From Clostridia bacterium (GTDB lineage Bacteria > Bacillota > Clostridia > TANB77 > CAG-508): a stretch of DNA of 18,525 nucleotides. The notes beneath the pieces are model-generated. The model had not been told where the DNA came from. It saw only the letters and a list, made by a program, of their open reading frames with translations, and did not search any database. This document shows, piece after piece, positions 7,615-14,884 of this stretch. Location of the stretch: assembly GCA_900752095.1 (NCBI GenBank), contig CAADUD010000163.1:1-18525 (forward strand). Reading direction: 5' to 3'. Both the position numbers and the translations under genes were made by a program. Positions within the stretch are counted from its first letter, which is position 1. Every line of letters begins with the position of its first letter.

Positions 7615-8856
7615 ATGAAGGAAGAAACCATCTCTTTATTAAAAAAGTATAAGCAAGAAAAACTATTTAATTATTTTTCTTTACTAAACAAAAAAGAAAA
7701 AGAGGAGTTAGAAAAACAAATAGAAAGAATTAACTTTGAACAATTAAATAATTTATATCAAAGTATAAAACAAAAACCTATTATTGAAGAAAAAAGAATA
7801 GAAGCAATTTCTTATGTGGATAAAGCAAAGTTGTCTAAAGAAGAACAACAAGAATTAGAAAAAAAAGGAATTGAAATAATTCAAACAGGAAAATATGCTG
7901 TGGTTACTATGGCAGGTGGACAAGGAACAAGACTAGGGCATAAAGGCCCAAAAGGAACCTATTTATTAAATACGGTCAATGGTCCAAAATATATTTTTGA
8001 AATTATTATAGATACTTTAAAAAAAGCAAATGAAAAATATGGAATAATGATTCCTTGGTATGTGATGACAAGTAGAGAAAATAATGAAGAAACTATTGAA
8101 TTTTTAGAACAACATTCTTATTTTGGATATGATAAAACAAAAGTAAAATTTTTTAAACAAGGAGAGCTTCCTTTATTAAATGAACAAGGAGAACTAATTT
8201 TAGACAAAGACAAAAAAATAAAAGAAGCGGCAGATGGAAATGGTGGCATTTATGAAGCTATGTTAAAAAATGGAGTCCTACAAGATATGAAGCAAAGAGG
8301 AATAGAGTGGATTTTTGTTAGTAATGTAGATAACATTTTATCTCATTTTGTAGATCCTTTGCTATTAGGACTTACAATAAAACAGAATAATCTGATAGCT
8401 ACAAAATCAGTTGCAAAAACTAATCCTAAGGAAAAAGTAGGCGTTTTTTGTAAAATGAATGGAAAAGCAAAAGTAATTGAGTATATAGATTTACCAGAAG
8501 AAATGGCAGAAGAAAGAGACTTTAATGGAGAATTAATTTATGGGGAGGTAAATATAGCAAATTATTTATTTCATAGAAGTGTTTTTGAAGAATTAGAAAA
8601 TTCAAAATTACCTTATCATGCAGCACATAAAAAATCGGGATATTTAACAGATGAAGGAGAATATGTTGAACCAAATGAGCCAAATGCTTATAAATTTGAA
8701 AGTTTTATTTTCGATGCTTTTGTAAAATATGATAATATGACTGTTTTAAGAGTAAGAAGGGAAGAAGAGTTTGCTCCTGTAAAAAACAAAGAAGGAAATG
8801 ACAGTCCAGAAACAGCTACAGAACTATATAATAATATGATGAAAAAAAGTAATTAA
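7615..8856 (+). CDS. Eukaryotic-type UDP-N-acetylhexosamine pyrophosphorylase (UAP1/UDPGP family)
   Basis: Cytoplasmic nucleotidyltransferase of 413 residues expected to make UDP-GlcNAc (or a related UDP-sugar) and pyrophosphate from UTP and the sugar 1-phosphate. After a helical N-terminal region, the signature MAGGQGTRLG lies at 99-108 with PKGTY at 112-116. Then come IPWYVMTS, KFFKQGELP, DGNGG (207-211), the metal-site VDNI (238-241), AKTNPKEKVGV, GEVNIANYLF, and EEEFAPVKN near the end. These follow human AGX1/UAP1 in order and spacing, so the family call is firm; the exact sugar is not settled. Human enzymes run over 500 residues, so this is a short bacterial form. Its own extended -10 promoter precedes it. 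It sits 109 bases upstream of a glmU with a degraded uridyltransferase domain, which supports UDP-GlcNAc as product. Confidence 0.9.
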   Translation: MKEETISLLKKYKQEKLFNYFSLLNKKEKEELEKQIERINFEQLNNLYQSIKQKPIIEEKRIEAISYVDKAKLSKEEQQELEKKGIEIIQTGKYAVVTMAGGQGTRLGHKGPKGTYLLNTVNGPKYIFEIIIDTLKKANEKYGIMIPWYVMTSRENNEETIEFLEQHSYFGYDKTKVKFFKQGELPLLNEQGELILDKDKKIKEAADGNGGIYEAMLKNGVLQDMKQRGIEWIFVSNVDNILSHFVDPLLLGLTIKQNNLIATKSVAKTNPKEKVGVFCKMNGKAKVIEYIDLPEEMAEERDFNGELIYGEVNIANYLFHRSVFEELENSKLPYHAAHKKSGYLTDEGEYVEPNEPNAYKFESFIFDAFVKYDNMTVLRVRREEEFAPVKNKEGNDSPETATELYNNMMKKSN

Positions 8857-8965
8857 AAAGATTGATAAAATCATATACTTATAAAAAGTAGAAAGAAATC
8901 ATTTTATAAAATAATAAAAAACAAATAAAAATAAATGTTATTAAAAAGAAAGAGGGATTACTAAA

Positions 8966-10222
8966 ATGAAAAATGTAATAGGATTAGTAATGGCAGCAGG
9001 TGTAGATGACAGAATGAAATCAAAAAAATCAAAATTAGCACAAGAATTATATGGCAAACCAGTCATTAAAAGAGTAGTAGATGCTATGAAAAAAGCAGGA
9101 ATCCAAGAAATAGCAGCTATTGTGGGAGAAAATGGAGAAGAAATAAAAGAAATTTTAAAAGACGAAGTAACTTATCTTACTCAAGAAAAATGTTTAGGAA
9201 CAGGTCATGCAATTATGCAAGCTACAGATTATTTATCTTCTAAAAAAGGAAGAGTTCTTATAGCAAATGGAAATATTCCACTTATTACTCCTGAAACAAT
9301 CCAAAAATTAGTGCAAAAATCACAAAAGGAAGAAGAAGCGGCTACTGTTTTAACAGGTATTATTAGTGAGCCAAAAGGTTATGGAAGAATTGTAAGAAAA
9401 GACAGCAAAATAGAAGAAATTATAGAAGAAAAAGAATTAAATCAAGCACAACAAAATATTTTAGAAGTCAATGCAGGAATGTATTGCTTTGATATTATAA
9501 AATTAGTAGAAATTATTGGAAATTTACAAGCAAGCAGTATGGGATTGTATTATTTAACAGATGTTATTAAAATGCTTACTACGAAAGACGAAAAAGTAGG
9601 AGGATTTTTAGTAGAAGACAATACTGAAATTTTAAGTTTAAATACAAAAGTGCAACTAGAAATGCTAAATAGGATTCTAAGAATTCGTATTAATACAATG
9701 CATATGAATAATGGAGTAACCATTGAAGATATGAATACTACTTATATTTATGATGATGTAATAATTGGAATGGATACTGTTATTCATCCAAATACCACTA
9801 TTAAATCAGGTGTAGTAATAGGAGAAGATTGTAATATTGGTCCAAATGCTTATATTAGAGAGGGGTGTAAATTAGCAGACAAAGTAAAAGTAGGAAGCTT
9901 TGTAGAAATAAAAAAAGCAATCATTGGAAAAGGATCTAAAGTGCCACACTTATCTTATATGGGAGATTCTGAAATTGGAGAAAAATGTAATATTGGTTGT
10001 GGAACAATTACTTGCAACTATGACGGAAAAAATAAACATAAAACAAAAATAGGAGATAATTGCTTTATAGGGTCTAATGTAAATTTGGTAGCACCAGTTA
10101 CTTTAGGAGACCATGTATTAGTTGCTGCAGGATCTACAATTACAGATGATGTTCCTTCTGAAAGCCTAGCAGTAGCTAGACAAAGACAAATTAATAAAGA
10201 CAATTGGAACAAAGGAAAATAA
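8966..10222 (+). CDS. glmU: GlmU-type protein: intact glucosamine-1-phosphate acetyltransferase, degenerate uridyltransferase domain
   Basis: 418 residues with the two-domain GlmU layout. GlmU normally acetylates glucosamine 1-phosphate (C-terminal beta-helix) and then couples it to UTP (N-terminal domain) for peptidoglycan precursors. In the N-terminal domain the usual GxGTRMxSxxPK is GVDDRMKSKKSK (12-23), losing the second Gly, the Thr and the Pro. The Mg-binding Asp of YGDVPL (E. coli D105) is Asn103 in NGNIPL, and the preceding Tyr is also Asn. LGTGHA (77-82), EEK and VNAG persist. The beta-helix looks fully active: FVEIKK, H328 in PHLSYMGD, N351-Y352 in CNYDGKNKHKTK, FIGSNVNLVAP, VAAGSTIT and VARQRQ. 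Ribosome binding site AAAGAGGG precedes the ATG. Probably cotranscribed with the upstream pyrophosphorylase. That only acetyltransferase activity remains is inference. Confidence 0.9.
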   Translation: MKNVIGLVMAAGVDDRMKSKKSKLAQELYGKPVIKRVVDAMKKAGIQEIAAIVGENGEEIKEILKDEVTYLTQEKCLGTGHAIMQATDYLSSKKGRVLIANGNIPLITPETIQKLVQKSQKEEEAATVLTGIISEPKGYGRIVRKDSKIEEIIEEKELNQAQQNILEVNAGMYCFDIIKLVEIIGNLQASSMGLYYLTDVIKMLTTKDEKVGGFLVEDNTEILSLNTKVQLEMLNRILRIRINTMHMNNGVTIEDMNTTYIYDDVIIGMDTVIHPNTTIKSGVVIGEDCNIGPNAYIREGCKLADKVKVGSFVEIKKAIIGKGSKVPHLSYMGDSEIGEKCNIGCGTITCNYDGKNKHKTKIGDNCFIGSNVNLVAPVTLGDHVLVAAGSTITDDVPSESLAVARQRQINKDNWNKGK

Positions 10223-10231
10223 TTTTCAAAT

Positions 10232-10290
10232 ATTGGGGACGTTTCTTTTTGACTAACTTTCGGCCAAAAAGGAACGTCCCCAATGGTTGA
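10232..10290. repeat. Dispersed palindromic (REP-like) repeat between convergent genes
   Basis: Arm 10232-10251 (ATTGGGGACGTT, then T-rich, ending TTTTTG) pairs with 10265-10284 (CAAAAAGG, then AACGTCCCCAAT) over 20 positions with one G-U pair and a 13-base loop. The right arm plus six flanking bases recurs at 2393-2422 with 27 of 30 identities. It lies between the ends of glmU and the minus-strand gene at 10321, where it could also end transcription. The GGGGACG...CGTCCCC core resembles dispersed palindromes known in clostridia; mobilisation by a REP-type transposase is inference. Confidence 0.75.
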
Positions 10291-10320
10291 CGCTCCTTTT
10301 TCGGATTAAGTTTATAAAAC

Positions 10321-10698
10321 TTATTGTTGTTCGCCAGGTAAAAAGTAATCTACTACGCCATATACTAAAGCACCAATAATAGCAGCTATCCATGATACAG
10401 TATAACCTGCTACAAAATATTGTGTAACATATAACACAACAGCAGAAAGAACAAAACCTACAAATCCTTTTCCAAAAGAACTTGCATGTAAGCCTGTGAA
10501 TTTAGTAATTAGATAGTCAATAATGGTAAGAACAATAGCTGCCGCTGCTAATGCCCAAAAACTATTAATTTGAAATCCAGGTGTAAAGAAAGCAGTAATT
10601 GCAAGAACAATACCTGCAGTTACTAATCTACCAACGATCTGCCAAACTGTGCTTTTGGTATTTGATCTTGTTTGCATGTTTGTTTGATTATCTGACAT
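10321..10698 (-). CDS. Small four-helix membrane protein of the phage-holin (4TM) family
   Basis: 125 residues. After a polar N-terminus of about 20 residues (MSDNQTNMQTRSN), four hydrophobic segments follow: near 22-40 (VGRLVTAGIVLAITAFF), 46-65 (FWALAAAAIVLTIIDYL), 75-95 (FVGFVLSAVVLYVTQYF) and 99-118 (VSWIAAIIGALVYGVVDYF). The repeated PGF..SFWA and GY.VSWIAA motifs fit the widespread 'phage holin family' 4-TM proteins, whose cellular role is unknown; no lysis or phage genes are nearby, so the holin name should not be taken as function. An in-frame ATG at 10716 is rejected as start because it overlaps the Shine-Dalgarno AAGGAGG that serves the ATG at 10698. Its promoter is at 10759-10788. 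The end faces glmU across the palindromic repeat. Confidence 0.8.
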   Translation of the reverse strand: MSDNQTNMQTRSNTKSTVWQIVGRLVTAGIVLAITAFFTPGFQINSFWALAAAAIVLTIIDYLITKFTGLHASSFGKGFVGFVLSAVVLYVTQYFVAGYTVSWIAAIIGALVYGVVDYFLPGEQQ

Positions 10699-10732
10699 AA
10701 TTAAAACCTCCTTCATTCAAGAATTGCCTATG

Positions 10733-10744
10733 ATGAAATTTCAT
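10733..10744. promoter_or_regulatory. 12-bp perfect palindrome in the leader of the 4-TM gene
   Basis: ATGAAATTTCAT is fully self-complementary and sits between the predicted transcription start and the ribosome binding site on the minus strand. It may be an operator; no regulator is known, and in AT-rich DNA such a palindrome can be chance. Confidence 0.25.
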
Positions 10745-10758
10745 GGTTTCCTAGAATT

Positions 10759-10788
10759 ATTATAAACGAAAATTTAAAATTTATTCAA
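10759..10788 (-). promoter_or_regulatory. Promoter for the 4-TM membrane protein
   Basis: On the minus strand TTGAAT (10783-10788) and TATAAT (10759-10764) with an 18-base spacer. Confidence 0.55.
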
Positions 10789-10913
10789 AAATGAATAATT
10801 TATTTTTTTTTGCTCAAAATGATAATAATATAAAAAAATAAACAGAAATTTTAATGGTAGTTACATAAAATAAGTTACCAGTGAATGAGTTAGACTAAAA
10901 AAGGAGGATAAAA

Positions 10914-11606
10914 ATGTTAATTACATTAATTCGCTCTATTTTATTGTACATAATTGTTTTAATTGTTATGAGAATTATGGGAAAAAGGGAAATAGGTCAA
11001 TTACAACCTTTTGAACTTGCTATTTCTATTATGATAGCAGATTTAGCTTCTATTCCAATGGCAGATGTAGGTATTCCGATTTCTAATGGGATTATTCCAA
11101 TATTAGGGTTATTAGCAATGCATTTAATCATATCTTTTGCTAATATTAAAAGCATGAAAATAAGAGGAATTATGTGTGGAAAACCAACTATTTTAATTTA
11201 TAGAGGAAAAATAGATGAAGCAGCTTTAAAAAGAGAAAGATTTACGCTAAATGAATTACAGGAAAGATTAAGAGGAAATAATGTTTTTAATTTAGGTGAT
11301 GTAGAATATGCTATTTTAGAAACAAGTGGTCAAATTACTGTAATTCAAAAACCAAATAAAAGAGTAACTATTCCAGAAGATTTTAACATTATGCCAGAGT
11401 ACGAAGGAATTCCTTATGATTTAGTAGTAGATGGAAAAATTATGTATGAAAACTTAAAACAAATAGGAAAAAATGAAATTTGGCTTGAAAAACAAGTAGA
11501 AAAATTTAAAATGAAACCACAAGAAGCTTTAATTGTTACTTATGATGGAAAGGGACAAATTTTTTGCCAAAAGAAAGAAAAAATAAAAAAATTAAAAGAA
11601 AAGTAA
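10914..11606 (+). CDS. DUF421 (YetF-type) membrane protein
   Basis: 230 residues. The N-terminal part has three membrane segments (about 4-20, 34-50, 59-77) with the family phrases RIMGKREIGQLQPFELAI and DLAS.PM between them. A soluble part follows with GKPTILIYRGKI, LNELQERLRGNNVFNLGDVEYAILETSGQITV, and a second small domain (EGIPYDLVVDGKIMYENL) expected in the cytoplasm. This is the DUF421/YetF family, which in spore formers includes inner-membrane proteins linked to spore properties; the biochemical role is not established. AAAGGAGG precedes the ATG. The DUF4363 gene follows after 68 bases on the same strand, a common pairing, so the two likely form one unit and perhaps one membrane complex. 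Confidence 0.87.
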   Translation: MLITLIRSILLYIIVLIVMRIMGKREIGQLQPFELAISIMIADLASIPMADVGIPISNGIIPILGLLAMHLIISFANIKSMKIRGIMCGKPTILIYRGKIDEAALKRERFTLNELQERLRGNNVFNLGDVEYAILETSGQITVIQKPNKRVTIPEDFNIMPEYEGIPYDLVVDGKIMYENLKQIGKNEIWLEKQVEKFKMKPQEALIVTYDGKGQIFCQKKEKIKKLKEK

Positions 11607-11674
11607 AATCTTCAAGGAAAATATAAGACTTTGAAAAAAGATAATCTAGAAAAAATAGGGAGGTAAGGGACAAT

Positions 11675-12064
11675 TTGCAAAAGGAAATTGTTATTACAAT
11701 CATTATTATTACTTTTATAATTATGGGAAATATTGTAACACAAAATAATACAAAAAATGCAGTAGAAATAATGAGTATGCAACTAGATTCTATTAAAGAA
11801 GAAATACTGCCAAAAAATAAAAACGAAGAGAATTTAAAAGAAAAATTAGATCTAATAGAAAAAACTTGGGAAGAAAAATATAAAACACTAGCTTATTATA
11901 TTGAACATGAGGAATTAGAAAAGGTAGAGACAGAAATTACAAAATTAAGGGCTAATTTATTTACTAAAGAGTATGAAGTAGCAGTAGAAAATATTGATAC
12001 TTGTAATTTTATTTTAACTCATATAAAAGATAAATCAGCCCTAAAAATTGTCAATATTTTTTAA
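11675..12064 (+). CDS. DUF4363-type membrane-anchored protein
   Basis: 129 residues: one N-terminal membrane helix (about 5-21, IVITIIIITFIIMGNIV) followed by a helical extracytoplasmic part with WEEKYKTLAYYIEHEELEKVETEITKLRANL and the closing IDTCNFILTHIKDKSAL, as in DUF4363 proteins. It follows the DUF421 gene, its usual partner. The start is TTG (11675); GGAGG lies 11 bases upstream and AAGGGA 4 bases upstream, and no ATG precedes the membrane helix. It ends 52 bases from the convergent dapB with no clear terminator between. Function unknown; domain assignment moderately sure. Confidence 0.75.
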   Translation: MQKEIVITIIIITFIIMGNIVTQNNTKNAVEIMSMQLDSIKEEILPKNKNEENLKEKLDLIEKTWEEKYKTLAYYIEHEELEKVETEITKLRANLFTKEYEVAVENIDTCNFILTHIKDKSALKIVNIF

Positions 12065-12116
12065 GTGTTGGTAAAAAAATTAGACATATCTCGTGATTTA
12101 TACTAAATTTATCCAT

Positions 12117-12872
12117 TCATAAAGCTTCTAATAAATTTTCAGAAGTATAATAGCCAGAAGATTGCTCTAAAATCCATTCTGCAGCTTTTATAGCGCCTTC
12201 TGCAAAAATAGTACGAGAATAAGCAGTATGTTTTACTTCAAAAGTTTCATTTTCTCTAAAGAAAATGACTCTATGCTCTCCTACTAGGTTGCCACCACGA
12301 ATACTAGAAAATCCAATTTCTTTTGGATTTCTTTTTGACTTTTTTTCATTTCGATTGAATTCATAATAGTAAATGCCATGATTGGCTTTATTTATACTAT
12401 CTGCTAATAATAAAGCAGTTCCACTAGGAGAATCTATTTTATGGTGATGATGTGCTTCTACAATTTCAATATCACTGTTTTCTAATTCTTTTGACAGTTG
12501 TGCTATTATCTTGCTCATGAGAGTAATTTCGTAAGAAAGGTTAGCGGACTGAAAAATAGCAATATTAGTAGAAGCTTCCATTATTTGTTCTTTTTGTTGT
12601 TTATTAAAACCAGTGGTAGCAATTACCATAGAAATTTTCTTTTGAACAGCAAATGACAAAAGCGAAATAGTCGCTTCGGGTACAGAAAAGTCAATAATGA
12701 CATCAGGAATTTCAAAAATTTCATTTACATTATTAAAAACTGGATAGGGAAGATTATGAGAAGTGTATTTATCAAAACCGCCTAACAAATGCATTTTAGA
12801 TTGTTGTTTTACTAACTTGGCAACTTCAGTTCCCATTTTACCAGTAATTCCATTAATTAAAACTTTTATCAT
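12117..12872 (-). CDS. dapB: 4-hydroxy-tetrahydrodipicolinate reductase
   Basis: NAD(P)H-dependent enzyme that reduces the DapA product to tetrahydrodipicolinate on the way to meso-diaminopimelate and lysine. 251 residues, the usual length. The Rossmann motif GITGKMG lies at 8-14, IDFSVPEA and ATTGF mark the cofactor and substrate site, and the family signature EAHHHHKIDSPSGTAL contains the catalytic His pair and Lys (typically HHRHK..APSGTA). C-terminal RGGNLVGEHRVIF and HTAYSRTIFAEGAIKAA are standard. GAAAGGA precedes the ATG by about 10 bases. It is the last of the three DAP-pathway genes on this strand and is separated from dapA by the HD-domain gene and a terminator, so it is probably transcribed alone. 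No lysine riboswitch or T-box is visible in the 250-base leader. Confidence 0.94.
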   Translation of the reverse strand: MIKVLINGITGKMGTEVAKLVKQQSKMHLLGGFDKYTSHNLPYPVFNNVNEIFEIPDVIIDFSVPEATISLLSFAVQKKISMVIATTGFNKQQKEQIMEASTNIAIFQSANLSYEITLMSKIIAQLSKELENSDIEIVEAHHHHKIDSPSGTALLLADSINKANHGIYYYEFNRNEKKSKRNPKEIGFSSIRGGNLVGEHRVIFFRENETFEVKHTAYSRTIFAEGAIKAAEWILEQSSGYYTSENLLEAL

Positions 12873-13037
12873 AATTTTTTTGTTCCTTTCTTGTTTTCTT
12901 TCAAAGTATAGAAAAATAAGAAAATTGACTTTTATAAAAATCTTTTTTAATAATGTATGTCGTAGGTAACTTATATATTACTTATTAAAATTAAATAATT
13001 TTTTATGGAATAACAATTTTAGAAATTATATAAATAA

Positions 13038-13069
13038 AAAACTGTTGACTAAATTTGTTCAACAGTTTT
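13038..13069 (-). terminator. Terminator of the HD-domain gene
   Basis: AAAACTGTTGA (13038-13048) pairs with TCAACAGTTTT (13059-13069). On the minus strand the stem is followed by a T-rich run (complement of TAAATAAAA), so it ends transcription arriving from 13123. Confidence 0.75.
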
Positions 13070-13082
13070 AGTATAAAGAATG

Positions 13083-13120
13083 AACTTAAAATATACATAT
13101 ACAAATGTGTATTTTAAGTT
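13083..13120 (-). repeat. Long hairpin directly after the HD-domain gene stop
   Basis: AACTTAAAATATACAT (13083-13098) pairs with ATGTGTATTTTAAGTT (13105-13120), 16 positions with one G-U pair and a 6-base loop, two bases beyond the TAA of the HD gene. It has no U-run of its own and precedes the terminator at 13038-13069; it may stabilise the 3' end. Confidence 0.5.
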
Positions 13121-13122
13121 AT

Positions 13123-13728
13123 TTACACAATTCTAAAAATGATTAAACTTAAAAATACATAAGCATATTTGTAAGCTTTTTTTGTATGTAAACTATTTTG
13201 GATATGACGAATCGTTTCTTGGGTGGCACTTAATTTATCTGCAAAAGTAACAATAACAGTTTCTTTATAGTGTGGTACTTTTATAGTTACTGGCCACATA
13301 TGGTTTAAAATAACGTCTTGTTCTATAGCATTTAGTTGAAAAATAGAAGAGGCATTTTGCAAAGCAACTTTTGGATGTTTAAAAGCATGAAAACTGCTCC
13401 ACTTTTTATCTTCTCTTTTATGGGTATGCCAATCATATAAAAATAAATCATGTAACATAGCACCGCGAGTAGCAGATATATAATCTAAGTTCAGTTTTTT
13501 GCAAATAAGATAAGTATAATAAGCTACTTGCATGCAATGTTCATAACAAGAAACTCCGGCATGTTGATTAAATCGCCTCATTTGTTGTACAGTTGTATTG
13601 TTTAATAAATCTTCAATAATGTTATAAAATTCTTGTTCTTCCTTTAAAGGATACGGAAGAGAATCATCTTTTAAATTTTGTAAACAATCTTTTTTCAAAT
13701 GTACTTCTTTTGTAATTTTGTTTAGCAT
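13123..13728 (-). CDS. HD-domain protein (putative metal-dependent phosphohydrolase)
   Basis: 201 residues. HD-superfamily metal ligands are visible: H64 in SCYEHCMQVAYY, H93-D94 in MLHDLFLYDWH (with H101), H143 in LNHMWP and D164 in FADKLSA. FHAFKHPKVALQNA and HMWPVTIKVPHYKE follow the small HD proteins common in clostridia. The substrate is unknown; nucleotides or phosphoesters are typical for the superfamily. A longer frame begins at 13791, but the extended -10 promoter (13763-13771) lies inside it and AAGGGGAG stands directly before the ATG at 13728, so that ATG is chosen. The last residues (about 181-201, YKYAYVFLSLIIFRIV) are oddly hydrophobic for this family; the C-terminus may have changed. 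Lies between dapA and dapB. Confidence 0.82.
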   Translation of the reverse strand: MLNKITKEVHLKKDCLQNLKDDSLPYPLKEEQEFYNIIEDLLNNTTVQQMRRFNQHAGVSCYEHCMQVAYYTYLICKKLNLDYISATRGAMLHDLFLYDWHTHKREDKKWSSFHAFKHPKVALQNASSIFQLNAIEQDVILNHMWPVTIKVPHYKETVIVTFADKLSATQETIRHIQNSLHTKKAYKYAYVFLSLIIFRIV

Positions 13729-13762
13729 AAAAATTAAACTCCCCTTTTTAAAACCTAATTTT

Positions 13763-13771
13763 ATTATAGCA
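13763..13771 (-). promoter_or_regulatory. Extended -10 promoter of the HD-domain gene
   Basis: TGCTATAAT on the minus strand, a full TGn-TATAAT element. No clear -35, as usual for extended -10 promoters. The Shine-Dalgarno and the ATG at 13728 follow within 35 bases. Confidence 0.6.
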
Positions 13772-13873
13772 TATTTTAAAAGCAATAGCACCTAATTCAT
13801 AAAAAATTAAGAAATAAATAATAATATTTTTCATTTTTTTAGTGTAATCTATACTTAGCAATAGAATTCTTTA

Positions 13874-14761
13874 TTATATTAGATTAACTTTTTTCAACTC
13901 ATGCCTTAGTAATTCTGTTTTTTCACAACTCATTGAAATTAAAGGAAGACGAGGGGTTCCAACGTTATAACCAATTAAATTAAGGGCAGATTTTATTGGA
14001 ATAGGATTTATCTCACTAAACAAACACTCAATAAGAGGGATTGCTTTTATTTGGGAGTCTTTTGCTAAAGTAAAATTTCCACTTAAATAATCATATACCA
14101 TATTATGAACAAATTTGGGCATAATATTAGATAGAACAGAAATCACTCCAATCCCACCTACAGAAAGAATAGGGAGAATTTGATCATCGTTACCAGAATA
14201 GATCCATAAATCATCATTACATAAATATGAAATTCTAGCTACTTGAGAAAGATTTCCGCTTGCTTCCTTAATTCCAACAATATTTGAAATTTTAGATAAT
14301 TTAAAACAAGTTTCTGGTTCAATATTCATTCCTGTTCTGCTGGGAACATTGTATAAAATAATAGGAATAGTAACATTTTTAGCAATTTCACTAAAGTGAG
14401 CAATTAATCCTTTTTGCGTAGTTTTATTATAGTAGGGAGTAACAAGAAGCAAACCATCTGTACCAACTTTTTCGGCAAATTGAGAAAGTTCTATGGAGGA
14501 TTTGGTACAATTACCACCTGTTCCTGCTATAACGGGAACTCTTTTATGTACGGTTTCTACTGCAAATTGAATTACTTGCTTTTTTTCTTCTAATGACATA
14601 GTAGAAGCCTCTCCAGTAGTACCACAAATAATAATACTATCAGTACCTTGTTCTACCTGAAACTCTAATAGTTTTTTTAGTTCTTCAAAATTAATCTTGT
14701 TATCCTGCGTAAATGGAGTAACTAAAGCAGTACCGCATCCAATAAATAAAGTCTTTTTCAA
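13874..14761 (-). CDS. dapA: 4-hydroxy-tetrahydrodipicolinate synthase
   Basis: Condenses pyruvate with aspartate semialdehyde, the first committed step to diaminopimelate and lysine. 295 residues, normal length. TIM-barrel active site: CGTTGE (46-51, pyruvate-binding Thr48-Thr49), PYYNK with Tyr110/111 (catalytic Tyr), YNVPSRTG (137-144, with Arg142), and the Schiff-base Lys165 in GIKEASGN. The start is the TTG at 14761 with AAGGAGG 6-8 bases upstream; another TTG at 14779 is in frame but overlaps that Shine-Dalgarno. The predicted transcript leader is only about 26 bases, too short for a riboswitch. Its substrate is made by Asd, encoded 2 kb upstream on the same strand, beyond the smsCB pair. 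Confidence 0.95.
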   Translation of the reverse strand: MKKTLFIGCGTALVTPFTQDNKINFEELKKLLEFQVEQGTDSIIICGTTGEASTMSLEEKKQVIQFAVETVHKRVPVIAGTGGNCTKSSIELSQFAEKVGTDGLLLVTPYYNKTTQKGLIAHFSEIAKNVTIPIILYNVPSRTGMNIEPETCFKLSKISNIVGIKEASGNLSQVARISYLCNDDLWIYSGNDDQILPILSVGGIGVISVLSNIMPKFVHNMVYDYLSGNFTLAKDSQIKAIPLIECLFSEINPIPIKSALNLIGYNVGTPRLPLISMSCEKTELLRHELKKVNLI

Positions 14762-14793
14762 AGTTTTACCTCCTTGCAAATTTACTTTAATCT

Positions 14794-14799
14794 ATTATA
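14794..14799 (-). promoter_or_regulatory. -10 element for dapA
   Basis: TATAAT on the minus strand, 33 bases from the TTG start. No convincing -35 at 16-18 bases. Confidence 0.4.
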
Positions 14800-14884
14800 T
14801 GCGGTACCTGACAGTTTGGTATATTTAAATTTTAAAGATTTAAATTTAAAGTATTAGGATTGTCTTTCAATAACATTTAATAAA

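Noticed and set aside
10321..10698. Phage holin and thus a prophage remnant
   Set aside because: The 4-TM family is widespread outside phages and no lysin, structural or integrase genes are nearby.
10699..10716. N-terminal extension (MKEVLI) of the 4-TM membrane protein
   Set aside because: The upstream ATG overlaps the AAGGAGG that is correctly spaced for the ATG at 10698.
13729..13791. Longer HD-domain protein starting at 13791
   Set aside because: The extended -10 promoter lies inside the extension and a strong Shine-Dalgarno precedes the ATG at 13728.
14762..14779. dapA start at TTG 14779
   Set aside because: Its codons are the Shine-Dalgarno itself (GGAGGT); the TTG at 14761 has proper spacing.
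14800..14884. Regulatory RNA leader upstream of dapA
   Set aside because: Only weak AT-rich self-complementarity (TTTAAATTTAAA type) is present and it lies upstream of the predicted -10, so it is more likely low-complexity DNA or a poor terminator for smsB.
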